A DNA stretch of 14,966 bases. Source: CAZKCK01 sp964552325. Its GTDB lineage: Bacteria; Bacteroidota; Bacteroidia; Bacteroidales; TTA-H9. The translations under genes were made by a program, and so were the position numbers. Under the pieces are notes generated by a model that saw nothing but the letters and a program-made list of their open reading frames with translations, had not been told where the DNA came from and did not search any database. Positions 1 to 7,540 of this stretch are shown here, one piece after another. The stretch spans positions 1 through 14,966 of the forward strand of contig CAZKHA010000078.1 in assembly GCA_964552325.1 (NCBI GenBank), read 5' to 3'. How positions within the stretch are numbered: position 1 is the first letter of the stretch; every line of letters starts with the position of its first letter.

Positions 1-10
1 AATTTTGTCT

Positions 11-18
11 TATTTTTG
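11..18 (+). promoter_or_regulatory. Probable Bacteroidota -7 promoter element for the OmpA/TPR gene
   Basis: TATTTTTG fits the Bacteroidota -7 consensus TAnnTTTG and lies 39 bases before the ATG at 58, giving a predicted leader of about 30 bases. The matching -33 element would fall before base 1, so only half of the promoter can be judged. A perfect 12-base palindrome (14-25, TTTTGTACAAAA) overlaps the element. Confidence 0.4.
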
Positions 19-57
19 TACAAAATCTAGGACAGCAATTAAAAACAGTTCTTACCT

Positions 58-2538
58 ATGAAAAAGTTCTATAAAATTTCCCGTAAGGCTTTGCTCATCG
101 TTCTTATTGGCCTGATTCCAACCGTATTCTACGGGCAGAAATCAGAAACAAAGACCAGTAAAGCCTCATTTGACCCCTACTGGTTCGTTGGAGCTCAGGC
201 AGGCTTTAGCAAACTGCATGGCGACATCACCAAGTACAAATGGATGCCAGACAAAGATAACTGGAACTTTGGTTTCGGTGGCTTGTTTGGCAGGCAACTC
301 ACTCCTTTTCTGGGAGTTAGAGGCACATTAGCCTATGGCGAGTATTCTGGTAGCGAAGACCGACCCAGCGAAGCTTGGAAACCCTTCTATAATCAGAAAG
401 TCGAAGGAAGCTATATTGACTATGCGCTTCAGGCAACCTTTGATTTAGACAACCTAATCTTAAGCTATAACCCTGATCGAAAATTGGGCGTTTATGGCAT
501 TTTAGGTATCGGCCAATCCAATTACCGGGTTCGCAAATACGACATACCAACCGGTAACCTGATCGGTACACGTGGAGTTGATACTGACCAAGGCGAAGGT
601 GATGGAAAAGGATTTGATAACCGTAACTTGATTATGGTGGTTCCCGTAGGTGCTGGTCTTAATTACAGCGTATCCCCAAAAGTTGACATCACATTAGAAA
701 GCGTTTTGCGTTTTACCGATTCTGAAGGACTTGATATTCAATCAGGTGGAGCTAAAGCTATCAAACAAGACTTTTATTCGCTCACCTCATTGGGTGTTGT
801 GTATAAATTCGGACAAGGCACTAACCTTGAGAAAATGAAACGCGACTTCGGCATGGTTAAATTTGATGCAATCCCTCCAGTTCTCGAAACCAAAGGCGAT
901 TCGATTCAGGTTACCATTCGTGGCACTTTCCCACCAAACTATTTCGACAAGAAGGCTGCTGTATGCTTCCAACCTGTTTTGAAATACCAAGGTGGCGAAC
1001 TTCCACTTAAATCGGTGATGTTACGCGGTGAAAGCGTTCAAGGCGATGGTGATGTTATCAACTACAAAAACGGTGGCACTTTCACATACAAAACCACTAT
1101 AGCTTACAAACCCGAATACAACGTTTCTGAAGTTGTTGTTTCACCTGTAGCATTTGTTCCCAAGGCTCCTGTTTCAAAGGGAATGAAATGCGGCGAAGCC
1201 TCCAATTACAAATCATTGGTTTTAGGAGATCGCAAACTTGCAGATGGCGTTATCTACACTTGCAAACGCGTTGTAGCTAATTCCGATCTTACAACATCAG
1301 CTCATGGTTATGTAATGGAAACCATCCTAACTAACAAGGGTGCTATCTATTTCCCAAAAAACAAAGACAACATCAACTTCACTTTTGGCCTCAACAAAAC
1401 CGATGGAGCCAAAGCGGATTGGAGCAGTTTGTACAATTACATCAAACAATCATACAAAGTTAAAGACATCAGCATCAATGGCTGGGCTTCACCAGAAGGA
1501 GAAGAAACATTTAACGATAACCTATCAGGCAAACGTGCCGAAGCAGCTAAAAAAGAAATCTTGAAAGATTTTGAAAAAATGCGCAAGGACAAAAAGAACC
1601 CTTTCAATGTTCCTGCTGACATCACTTTTAGCACCGCTGGCAATGGCCCCGATTGGAATGGTTTTATGAAACAAGTTGAAGCTTCTGACCTGAAAGAGAA
1701 GAGTACTGTAATGAACGTAGTTAACTCTGCCGATCCTAAGAAAAAGGAAGAAGAAATCCGCAACATGATCCTCATCTATCCTCAAATAGAAGAGAAATTA
1801 TTACCTCCTTTACGGAGAGCCGAAGTTGTTGTAAGTGTTTTTGAACCCAAAAAGACTGCCGAAGAAATAGCTGCTTTAGCTGTTTCAAAACCTGAAAGCC
1901 TAACTGACAAAGAATTGCTGTATGCTGCAACCTTAACTGAGGATATCAAAACCCAACAGAAAATTTATCGTGCTGCTGCTCAATTATATCCTGACAACTA
2001 CCGCGCACACAACAACGCTGGTGTAACTGAATTAAAACTTGGAAACACCAACGAAGCCGCTTCATATTTCGAGAAAGCTAATAGCTTATCACCTGACAAT
2101 GGTGAAGTTGTAAACAATATGGGTGCCGTTGCCATGAAAAAAGGCGATTATGCCAAAGCAAGACAACTTTTTGAAAAAGCCAAAAAGCTTGGCATGAACG
2201 AAAACTATAACCTTGGCGTTCTGTTTATCCCTGAAGGAAAGTATGAAGAAGCTCTTGCTGGAATGAAAGGCAAAAAATGCGATTACAACCTAGCCTTAGC
2301 TCTTATCCTTTCAGGTAATACTGCTGATGCCGGCAAACAACTTGATTGCGCAACCAAGGATGGCAATACTTATTATCTGTCAGCAATTCTGGCTGCTCGC
2401 ACCAACAATGCTGCTATGGTTTATGAAAATCTTGGCAACGCTGTAAAAGCCGATGCTAACTTAAAAGCTACAGCTAAAAACGACAGGGAATTCATCAAAT
2501 TCTTTGAAACTGCTGAATTCAAGAAAATTGTAGAATAA
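58..2538 (+). CDS. Outer-membrane beta-barrel/OmpA-like protein with C-terminal TPR repeats
   Basis: Predicted 826-residue envelope protein. Residues 1-27 form a Sec signal peptide (Lys/Arg-rich start, then a hydrophobic run ending near FYGQ). Residues about 40-252 alternate like a small outer-membrane beta-barrel, with repeated Gly/aromatic strands, and end with a 'LGVVYKFG' strand typical of porin-like barrels. Residues about 415-597 resemble the Bacteroidota OmpA-like periplasmic domain: 'INGWASPEGEETFNDNLS' followed by 'KRAEAAKK' matches the N-x-x-LS-x-x-RA motif that contacts peptidoglycan in this superfamily. Residues about 600-826 are TPR-like helices, with 'YPDNYRAHNNAGVTELKLGN' and 'NNMGAVAMKKGDYAKARQLF' the clearest units. 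The likely role is tethering the outer membrane to peptidoglycan, with the TPR part binding a partner. It is monocistronic, with a promoter half-site upstream and a strong terminator 20 bases after the stop. The exact partner and function are unknown. Confidence 0.85.
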   Translation: MKKFYKISRKALLIVLIGLIPTVFYGQKSETKTSKASFDPYWFVGAQAGFSKLHGDITKYKWMPDKDNWNFGFGGLFGRQLTPFLGVRGTLAYGEYSGSEDRPSEAWKPFYNQKVEGSYIDYALQATFDLDNLILSYNPDRKLGVYGILGIGQSNYRVRKYDIPTGNLIGTRGVDTDQGEGDGKGFDNRNLIMVVPVGAGLNYSVSPKVDITLESVLRFTDSEGLDIQSGGAKAIKQDFYSLTSLGVVYKFGQGTNLEKMKRDFGMVKFDAIPPVLETKGDSIQVTIRGTFPPNYFDKKAAVCFQPVLKYQGGELPLKSVMLRGESVQGDGDVINYKNGGTFTYKTTIAYKPEYNVSEVVVSPVAFVPKAPVSKGMKCGEASNYKSLVLGDRKLADGVIYTCKRVVANSDLTTSAHGYVMETILTNKGAIYFPKNKDNINFTFGLNKTDGAKADWSSLYNYIKQSYKVKDISINGWASPEGEETFNDNLSGKRAEAAKKEILKDFEKMRKDKKNPFNVPADITFSTAGNGPDWNGFMKQVEASDLKEKSTVMNVVNSADPKKKEEEIRNMILIYPQIEEKLLPPLRRAEVVVSVFEPKKTAEEIAALAVSKPESLTDKELLYAATLTEDIKTQQKIYRAAAQLYPDNYRAHNNAGVTELKLGNTNEAASYFEKANSLSPDNGEVVNNMGAVAMKKGDYAKARQLFEKAKKLGMNENYNLGVLFIPEGKYEEALAGMKGKKCDYNLALALILSGNTADAGKQLDCATKDGNTYYLSAILAARTNNAAMVYENLGNAVKADANLKATAKNDREFIKFFETAEFKKIVE

Positions 2539-2556
2539 GAACTGATTCTATATACT

Positions 2557-2589
2557 AAAAAGGCTGCTCAAACCGAGCAGCCTTTTTTT
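2557..2589. terminator. Bidirectional intrinsic terminator between convergent genes
   Basis: An 8-bp GC-rich stem (GGCTGCTC at 2562-2569 with GAGCAGCC at 2575-2582) has a 5-base loop and is flanked by A5 on the left and T7 on the right. It therefore reads as a hairpin plus U-tract on either strand. It sits between the OmpA/TPR gene and the minus-strand deoxynucleoside kinase, whose stop codon (2588-2590) overlaps the T-tract. Confidence 0.9.
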
Positions 2590-3220
2590 ATGGGGTAATT
2601 TGATGAACCCCAACCGGATAAGGTTGAGTTATTATCGCTAATAGCGTTTTATAATCAGCTGGTTTGGCAACAAAGTCTATCTTATTTGTATCTATAACCA
2701 AAATTCGCATCGAGGTTTGCTGCCGAATAAAATCTAGGTAACCCGCTTGAATCCGTTCTAAGTATTCCCGTTGTATATCTTGTTCATAGCTTCTTCCCCT
2801 ATGGCGGATATTGTACATCAAGCGATCAACCTCCACATACAAATACACCATTAAATCAGGCTGCGGAAGTTGTGCAATTATAATATTGAACAGCTTGGTA
2901 AACAACGAATACTCATCAACCTGCAAGGTCTTACGCGAAAAAATCAAGGATTTCTGGATAAAATAATCTGCTATGGTAAATTCTTGGAACAAGTCGAGCC
3001 GAGTAGCATCTTTACGCAATTGTTGATACCTTTCTGCCAAAAACGACAGTTCTAATGGAAAAGCGTATTTTTCCGGGTCCTTATAAAACTTAGGTAAAAA
3101 AGAGTTGTCCTCAAATTGCTCAAGAACCAAACGTGCATTAAACTGCTCAGCTAACATATGCGAAAGGGTAGTTTTTCCGGCCCCAATTGCACCTTCAATA
3201 GCTATATAGTTATATTTCAT
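2588..3220 (-). CDS. Deoxynucleoside kinase (deoxyadenosine/deoxyguanosine kinase family)
   Basis: A 210-residue cytoplasmic kinase that phosphorylates purine or pyrimidine deoxynucleosides for salvage. The P-loop is at residues 10-18 (GAIGAGKTT), followed by the family's 'EQFEDNSFLPKFY' region (34-46), the substrate-binding 'DYFIQKSLIF' (85-94) and an Arg-rich LID segment 'RHRGRSYEQDI' (139-149). Length is usual for the family. I chose the ATG at 3220 because it lies directly before the beta1 strand leading into the P-loop. The open frame runs 27 codons further upstream, but that part overlaps folK in another frame and is unlike the family. It lies 43 bases downstream of folK on the same strand and is probably co-transcribed from the folK promoter. 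The family is clear; the exact nucleoside preference cannot be read from the sequence. Confidence 0.88.
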   Translation of the reverse strand: MKYNYIAIEGAIGAGKTTLSHMLAEQFNARLVLEQFEDNSFLPKFYKDPEKYAFPLELSFLAERYQQLRKDATRLDLFQEFTIADYFIQKSLIFSRKTLQVDEYSLFTKLFNIIIAQLPQPDLMVYLYVEVDRLMYNIRHRGRSYEQDIQREYLERIQAGYLDFIRQQTSMRILVIDTNKIDFVAKPADYKTLLAIITQPYPVGVHQITP

Positions 3221-3263
3221 TAAGTTATATTTGAAATAGGCTTTATAGAATCGCTTGCGAAAA

Positions 3264-3782
3264 TTAGCCAATTCCAATGGATAAAGTGCTAGCAGATGCA
3301 AAATAATTTACATCAGAATTGTCCTTACAATCTTCAAATAACTTATTAACAGATTTTTGTAAAACAGGGTGTTCAAAAAGAGGTTGTATTTGACACAACG
3401 GTTGCAAAACAAATTTACGTAGGTGTAGCCTAGGGTGAGGAACCGTTAAATCAGCTGTAGCAAAAACCAATGAATCAATGAATAAAACATCTACATCCAA
3501 TGTTCTGGAAGCATACGAAGATCCATTCCGCTGTCTTCCACTACTTTTCTCAATAAGTCGTACAACTTCTAGAAGTTCAAGTGGTTGCATCTCGGTGTTA
3601 AGCAGCAAAACACAATTTAAAAAAGGTGTTGAGCTCTCAAATCCCCAAGGTTCGGTTTCAAAAACATCAGAAATAGCCTGCACATCACCACATTTAGCCT
3701 TGATTTGCTTAACAGCAATCTGCAGGTACTCGAGCCGTGGTTCAATATTACTGCCTAAAGAAAGGGTGGCTTTGTATGGCAT
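3264..3782 (-). CDS. folK: 2-amino-4-hydroxy-6-hydroxymethyldihydropteridine pyrophosphokinase (HPPK)
   Basis: A 172-residue enzyme that transfers pyrophosphate from ATP to 6-hydroxymethyl-7,8-dihydropterin, the step before dihydropteroate synthase in folate synthesis. Family motifs are present in order: 'LSLGSNI' (7-13), 'ETEPWGF' (42-48), 'PFLNCVL' (53-59), 'SRTLDVDVLFID' (92-103) with the two Mg-binding aspartates D96 and D98, and 'VPHPRLHLRKFVLQPL' (114-129). The ATG at 3782 was chosen because the N-terminal strand begins immediately after it; an open frame extends further upstream but runs antisense to sppA and lacks family similarity. A good Bacteroidota promoter lies about 20 bases upstream. 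It is the first gene of a probable folK-deoxynucleoside kinase pair and is divergent from sppA. Confidence 0.95.
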   Translation of the reverse strand: MPYKATLSLGSNIEPRLEYLQIAVKQIKAKCGDVQAISDVFETEPWGFESSTPFLNCVLLLNTEMQPLELLEVVRLIEKSSGRQRNGSSYASRTLDVDVLFIDSLVFATADLTVPHPRLHLRKFVLQPLCQIQPLFEHPVLQKSVNKLFEDCKDNSDVNYFASASTLSIGIG

Positions 3783-3802
3783 CTTAAAGCTAAAATTTAG
3801 GG

Positions 3803-3835
3803 CAAAATTATATATTCTAGGCCATTTTCGGCAAA
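3803..3835 (-). promoter_or_regulatory. Promoter of folK-deoxynucleoside kinase (Bacteroidota sigma type)
   Basis: On the minus strand, TAATTTTG (3810-3803) is a full match to the -7 consensus TAnnTTTG. TTTG (3835-3832) lies 21 bases upstream, the spacing expected for the -33 element. The predicted start is near 3797, leaving a leader of about 15 bases before the folK ATG at 3782. Prediction is by motif only. Confidence 0.55.
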
Positions 3836-3876
3836 CATTTCGTATAATTGCATACCGATAAATACCTAAAAAACCT

Positions 3877-5649
3877 ATGAAACAGTTTCTTAAATTTTTC
3901 CTGGCTTCCATGCTCGGAACCTTTGTTACACTAATAGTACTATTCTTGCTGTTTTTTGGAATGATTGTGTCCATGGTATCATTCTCATCAAACGAAGAAG
4001 TACTTGTAGAGGAAAACACACTCTTAACCCTAAAGCTTGACCAACAAATATTTGAACGCAAACCGGGCAATCCATTTGCTGGATTTAGTTTTACTGACAT
4101 GCAAGCTGAGGAATCGATAGGACTAGACGACATCCTAAAAAACATTGCAAAGGCCAAAGAAGACCCAAAAATCAAGGGCATCTTGCTTGATTTAAGCGAG
4201 TTAATGGCAGGTGCTGCACAAGTTGAAGAAATCCGTAATGCCTTAGCTGATTTCAAACTTTCGGGCAAATTTGTGGTAAGCTATGCCGACAACCTATCGC
4301 AAAAAGCTTATTACTTGGCCTCGATAGCTGACGAAATTTACCTGCAACCCGAAGGCGCTATTGACTTCAAAGGATTAATGGTTGATATGGCCTTCTACAA
4401 AAAAACCTTGGAAAAGCTTGATGTTGAAGCACAAATTATCCGACACGGAAAGTTTAAAAGTGCCGTAGAGCCATTTATGCTCGACAAGATGAGCCCTGAA
4501 AATCGCCAACAGATTGAACAATTTACGGGTTCTATTTGGAAAAATATGCTGGAAGGCATAGCTAAATCAAGGAAAATCAGCGAGATTCGTTTAAACGAAA
4601 TTGCAGATAGCCTGCTGTCAACTACTTCTTCCGGTGCCCTGAAGTCAAAGTTGATTGATAAGTTGATGTATCGTGATGAACTTATTGAAAACTTAAAAGG
4701 CAGATTGAATGTTGACAGTGCTGGCACTCTAAACACCATTTCAATTGCTAAATATGTTGATGCTGCCGATCCTGTAAAAAAGAAAGTGGACCGAAGCAAG
4801 CGGATAGCAGTAATATATGCAGTTGGTGAGGTTGAATCGGGCGAAGGCGAAGAAAACAGCATTGGCTCAAAAAACATACCTGAAGCCATACGCAAAGCCC
4901 GACTCGATGAAAAAGTTAAAGCTATCGTACTCCGGGTTAACTCACCTGGAGGTAGCGCGTTGGTTTCGGATATTGTTTGGCGCGAAATTGAACTGGCTAA
5001 GAAAGCAAAACCCGTAATTGCCTCATTTGGTGATGTTGCAGCATCAGGTGGTTATTACATTGCATGTGGAGCCAATAAAATATTTGCCATGCCCAACACT
5101 ATCACAGGTTCTATTGGTGTGTTTGGCATGATTCCGAATGCCCAAAAACTCCTTTCAGAAAAACTTGGCATCAATTACGACGTTGTAAAAACCAATGCCA
5201 ATAGTGAATACATAAGCCTAAATCGTCCGTTAACTGAATATCAACGCAGTGTTATTCAGGGTGGAGTAGAAGAAGTGTATGATGTGTTTACCGGCCACGT
5301 TGCTCAAGGCCGAAACATGAAACAAGCTGATGTTGATAGTATTGGCCAAGGCCGAGTTTGGAGCGGTATTGATGCGAAACGCATAGGCCTGATTGATGAA
5401 TTTGGTGGATTAGACGCCGCGATTGCCGAAGCCGCGAAGATGGCAAAAATTGAAAACTACAAACTTATGATTTTGCCCGAGCCAAAAGACCCATTCACTG
5501 AAATTCTTGGCACTCTTACCGGAAACGCAGGCGAAAGCCGTTTAGAAAAAGAGCTTGGGGAATACTATTCACATGTAAAGACCTTAAGAAATTTGACCAA
5601 AATACAAGGCCCCATAGCCAGACTGCCCTACGACCTTACTATTAAATAG
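3877..5649 (+). CDS. sppA: Signal peptide peptidase SppA, 67K type
   Basis: A 590-residue membrane-anchored serine protease that digests cleaved signal peptides in the membrane. Residues about 10-36 form one N-terminal transmembrane anchor. Two tandem peptidase-S49 domains follow, as in the long (E. coli-type) form. The predicted Ser/Lys dyad is K194 in 'GKFKSAVEPF' of the first domain and S390 in 'AASGGYY' of the second, matching the E. coli K209/S409 arrangement. Supporting motifs are 'VNSPGGS' (354-360) and 'TGSIGVFG' (410-417). Length is close to the 618 residues of the E. coli enzyme. It is divergent from folK across a 94-base gap. An imperfect plus-strand -7 element (TATAATTG, 3843-3850) is present but lacks a convincing -33. 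A terminator directly follows, so it is probably monocistronic. Confidence 0.94.
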   Translation: MKQFLKFFLASMLGTFVTLIVLFLLFFGMIVSMVSFSSNEEVLVEENTLLTLKLDQQIFERKPGNPFAGFSFTDMQAEESIGLDDILKNIAKAKEDPKIKGILLDLSELMAGAAQVEEIRNALADFKLSGKFVVSYADNLSQKAYYLASIADEIYLQPEGAIDFKGLMVDMAFYKKTLEKLDVEAQIIRHGKFKSAVEPFMLDKMSPENRQQIEQFTGSIWKNMLEGIAKSRKISEIRLNEIADSLLSTTSSGALKSKLIDKLMYRDELIENLKGRLNVDSAGTLNTISIAKYVDAADPVKKKVDRSKRIAVIYAVGEVESGEGEENSIGSKNIPEAIRKARLDEKVKAIVLRVNSPGGSALVSDIVWREIELAKKAKPVIASFGDVAASGGYYIACGANKIFAMPNTITGSIGVFGMIPNAQKLLSEKLGINYDVVKTNANSEYISLNRPLTEYQRSVIQGGVEEVYDVFTGHVAQGRNMKQADVDSIGQGRVWSGIDAKRIGLIDEFGGLDAAIAEAAKMAKIENYKLMILPEPKDPFTEILGTLTGNAGESRLEKELGEYYSHVKTLRNLTKIQGPIARLPYDLTIK

Positions 5650-5667
5650 GATCACACACAAAGGTAG

Positions 5668-5710
5668 CAAGGAGGCCAACCCAAAAAGGTTGAGCCTCTT
5701 TGTTTTTTTT
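5668..5710 (+). terminator. Intrinsic terminator of sppA
   Basis: CAAGGAGGCCAACC (5668-5681) pairs with GGTTGAGCCTCTTTG (5688-5702) with one G-T wobble and one bulged base, followed by a T8 tract. It lies 18 bases after the sppA stop. Confidence 0.85.
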
Positions 5711-5760
5711 AACATACTCAACCCTCACATTTACTAAGAATTATATTCAAATTGATTGAA

Positions 5761-6306
5761 ATGAGCTTGATTGATGACCAAAAAAGGCTTATTCGCAAAC
5801 GCATACGCGATTTAAAGTTGGAAATACCCGTGGAAGAAAAAAAACTTCGGTCGGCTCAAGTCTTTAAAGCCTTAGAGCAACTCGCCGTTTTTAAAACATC
5901 AAAAACCGTAATGCTTTATTGGTCAATGGATGACGAAGTATTTACGCATGATTTCATTTTAAAATGGCAGCATATGAAACAGCTCATCTTACCATCAGTT
6001 GATGGTTCCGAGTTGAGGCTAAAGGAATTTAAAGGGCTCACCAACTTGGTACCTGGATCATCATTTGGTATCCTTGAGCCCTCAGGCGAAGACTTTGCCG
6101 AATTCGATAAAATAGAACTCATAATTGTGCCCGGCATAGCTTTTGACTGTGATAACAACCGCATGGGAAGGGGCAAGGCCTATTACGACAAGTTACTGAA
6201 AAACAGCCAAGCTTATAAAATTGGTATATGTTTCGACTTCCAACTTTTACCCCTTGTTCCTGTGGATGAGCGTGATATTAAAATGAATCTTGTACTGACA
6301 TGCTAA
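5761..6306 (+). CDS. 5-formyltetrahydrofolate cyclo-ligase (MTHFS)
   Basis: A 181-residue cytoplasmic enzyme that converts 5-formyl-THF to 5,10-methenyl-THF using ATP, recycling a folate storage form. The N-terminal basic helices include the family-typical 'KRLIRKRIRDL' (8-18). The diagnostic segment is at 123-144: 'VPGIAFDCDNNRMGRG' followed by 'KAYYDK', the ATP-binding Gly-rich loop and the conserved Tyr-Tyr-Asp. 'PVDERDIKMNLVLT' at the C-terminus matches the family ending. The ATG at 5761 is preferred over an in-frame TTG at 5752. It is separated from sppA by a terminator and from mrp by 78 bases containing a -7 promoter element, so it may be transcribed alone. Two folate genes (folK and this one) fall within 3 kb but on opposite strands, so they are not an operon. 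Confidence 0.93.
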   Translation: MSLIDDQKRLIRKRIRDLKLEIPVEEKKLRSAQVFKALEQLAVFKTSKTVMLYWSMDDEVFTHDFILKWQHMKQLILPSVDGSELRLKEFKGLTNLVPGSSFGILEPSGEDFAEFDKIELIIVPGIAFDCDNNRMGRGKAYYDKLLKNSQAYKIGICFDFQLLPLVPVDERDIKMNLVLTC

Positions 6307-6347
6307 TGGTCAATATGGCAGAAACAAGCTGCTGGCGGGATTATTGC

Positions 6348-6355
6348 TACATTTG
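6348..6355 (+). promoter_or_regulatory. Probable -7 promoter element for mrp
   Basis: TACATTTG matches TAnnTTTG exactly and lies 29 bases before the mrp ATG, implying a leader of about 20 bases. No clear TTTG is visible 19-21 bases upstream, so this is a half-supported promoter. Confidence 0.4.
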
Positions 6356-6384
6356 CGGCCTTATATTAATTAATGTAGATACCT

Positions 6385-7485
6385 ATGACTTATACGAAAG
6401 ACCAGGTATTGGCTGCCCTTCGTCATGTTGACGATCCTGACCTGAAAAAAGACCTTGTTACCCTTAATATGATTGAAGATGTGCATATTGAAGGCAGTTC
6501 AATCAGTTTTAAAATTGTTTTAACCACCCCAGCTTGCCCCCTTAAAAACCTCATACAAAAGAATTGCATTGATGCTATCCACACTTATGTAAGTGCCGAT
6601 GCAATTGTGAATGCCGAATTGACATCACGTGTAACGAGTGTTCGGAAAAAAGCCGAAGCGTTTTTATCCGGAGTCAAAAACATCATTGCGGTTTCATCGG
6701 GTAAAGGTGGCGTTGGTAAAAGCACAATAGCCGCCAACCTAGCAGTATCGTTGGCTAAAACAGGGGCAAAAGTCGGGCTGATGGATGCTGACATCTATGG
6801 TCCATCAATTCCGCTTATGTTTGGGATTACAAACGAGAAGCCTCATATGATAAAAAAAGGTGATCGCGATTTAGTAGTACCCATCGAAAAGCATGGCGTT
6901 AAGCTATTATCCATTGGTTTTTTTGTTGACCCAGAAAAAGCATTGGTTTGGCGAGGCCCCATGGCCGCAAGCGCTCTCACACAACTTTTTACCGATTCTG
7001 ATTGGGGCGAATTAGATTACATGGTTATCGACATGCCCCCCGGCACAGGCGACATTCATCTAACTTTGGTGCAACAGATACCCGTAACCGGCGTGGCCAT
7101 TGTTACCACCCCACAGGAAGTTGCATTGGCTGATGCTCGCAAAGCATTGGATATGTACACCCAAGAAAAAATCAATGTACCAATCTTAGGCTTGGTTGAG
7201 AATATGGCTTGGTTTACACCCGCCGAACTTCCCGAAAACAAGTATTACATATTTGGAAAAGAAGGCGGCAAGAACTTCGCTTCGAAACATGGCGTTTCAT
7301 TACTTGGACAAATCCCTATTGTACAAGGCATCTGTGAATCAGGTGATAATGGAAACCCGATAACCTTGGATTCAGATTCAGCCACAGCCAAAGCTTTTGA
7401 TGAGTTAGCAGCCAATGTGGCTCGTGCAGTAGCCATAAGAAACGTCAACCTCCCTCCTACCCGAATTGTTGAAATGCAATCATAA
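6385..7485 (+). CDS. Mrp/ApbC-type iron-sulfur cluster carrier ATPase with N-terminal MIP18 domain
   Basis: A 366-residue cytoplasmic P-loop protein of the Mrp/NBP35 family, which binds and delivers Fe-S clusters to apoproteins. Residues about 1-85 form a MIP18/DUF59 domain with the conserved Cys in 'TTPACPLK' (C51). The deviant Walker A is at 105-114 (SGKGGVGKST), with the switch-type 'MDADIYGPSIP' (133-143) and 'VIDMPPGTGD' (214-223). The C-x-x-C pair that bridges a cluster in canonical ApbC/Nbp35 dimers is absent: the segment after 'VENMAWF' reads 'TPAELPENKYYIFG', with no cysteine. To my knowledge this variant is common in Bacteroidota. Fe-S carrier function is therefore inferred from family rather than ligands. 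It is probably monocistronic, as its -7 element is just upstream and a hairpin follows. The nearby serine dehydratase and polyferredoxin are possible Fe-S clients, by inference only. Confidence 0.9.
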   Translation: MTYTKDQVLAALRHVDDPDLKKDLVTLNMIEDVHIEGSSISFKIVLTTPACPLKNLIQKNCIDAIHTYVSADAIVNAELTSRVTSVRKKAEAFLSGVKNIIAVSSGKGGVGKSTIAANLAVSLAKTGAKVGLMDADIYGPSIPLMFGITNEKPHMIKKGDRDLVVPIEKHGVKLLSIGFFVDPEKALVWRGPMAASALTQLFTDSDWGELDYMVIDMPPGTGDIHLTLVQQIPVTGVAIVTTPQEVALADARKALDMYTQEKINVPILGLVENMAWFTPAELPENKYYIFGKEGGKNFASKHGVSLLGQIPIVQGICESGDNGNPITLDSDSATAKAFDELAANVARAVAIRNVNLPPTRIVEMQS

Positions 7486-7501
7486 CCAAACACGTAAAAA
7501 C

Positions 7502-7529
7502 AAATGCCGGATTTAAAACCCGGCATTTT
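7502..7529. terminator. Hairpin terminator between convergent mrp and serine dehydratase genes
   Basis: AAATGCCGG (7502-7510) pairs perfectly with CCGGCATTT (7520-7528) around a 9-base loop. The T-run is short (TTTT, then GCTTT) on the plus strand and there is an A-run on the other side, so it may serve both converging genes. Weaker than the terminators at 2557 and 5668. Confidence 0.65.
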
Positions 7530-7540
7530 GCTTTAAAAAT

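Noticed and set aside
1437..1785. Antisense open frames within the OmpA/TPR gene
   Set aside because: They mirror the coding bias of the strongly supported plus-strand gene and have no family resemblance, promoter or ribosome site.
3221..3301. 27-codon N-terminal extension of the deoxynucleoside kinase overlapping folK
   Set aside because: The kinase fold starts directly at the ATG at 3220 and the extension resembles no kinase; the open frame is most likely chance. A folK-kinase fusion is also excluded because the frames differ and folK has its own stop at 3264.
3783..4268. Long upstream extension of the folK reading frame
   Set aside because: It runs antisense through the start of sppA, reads as low-complexity Ser-rich protein unlike any folK, and the real folK begins at 3782 just after a good promoter.
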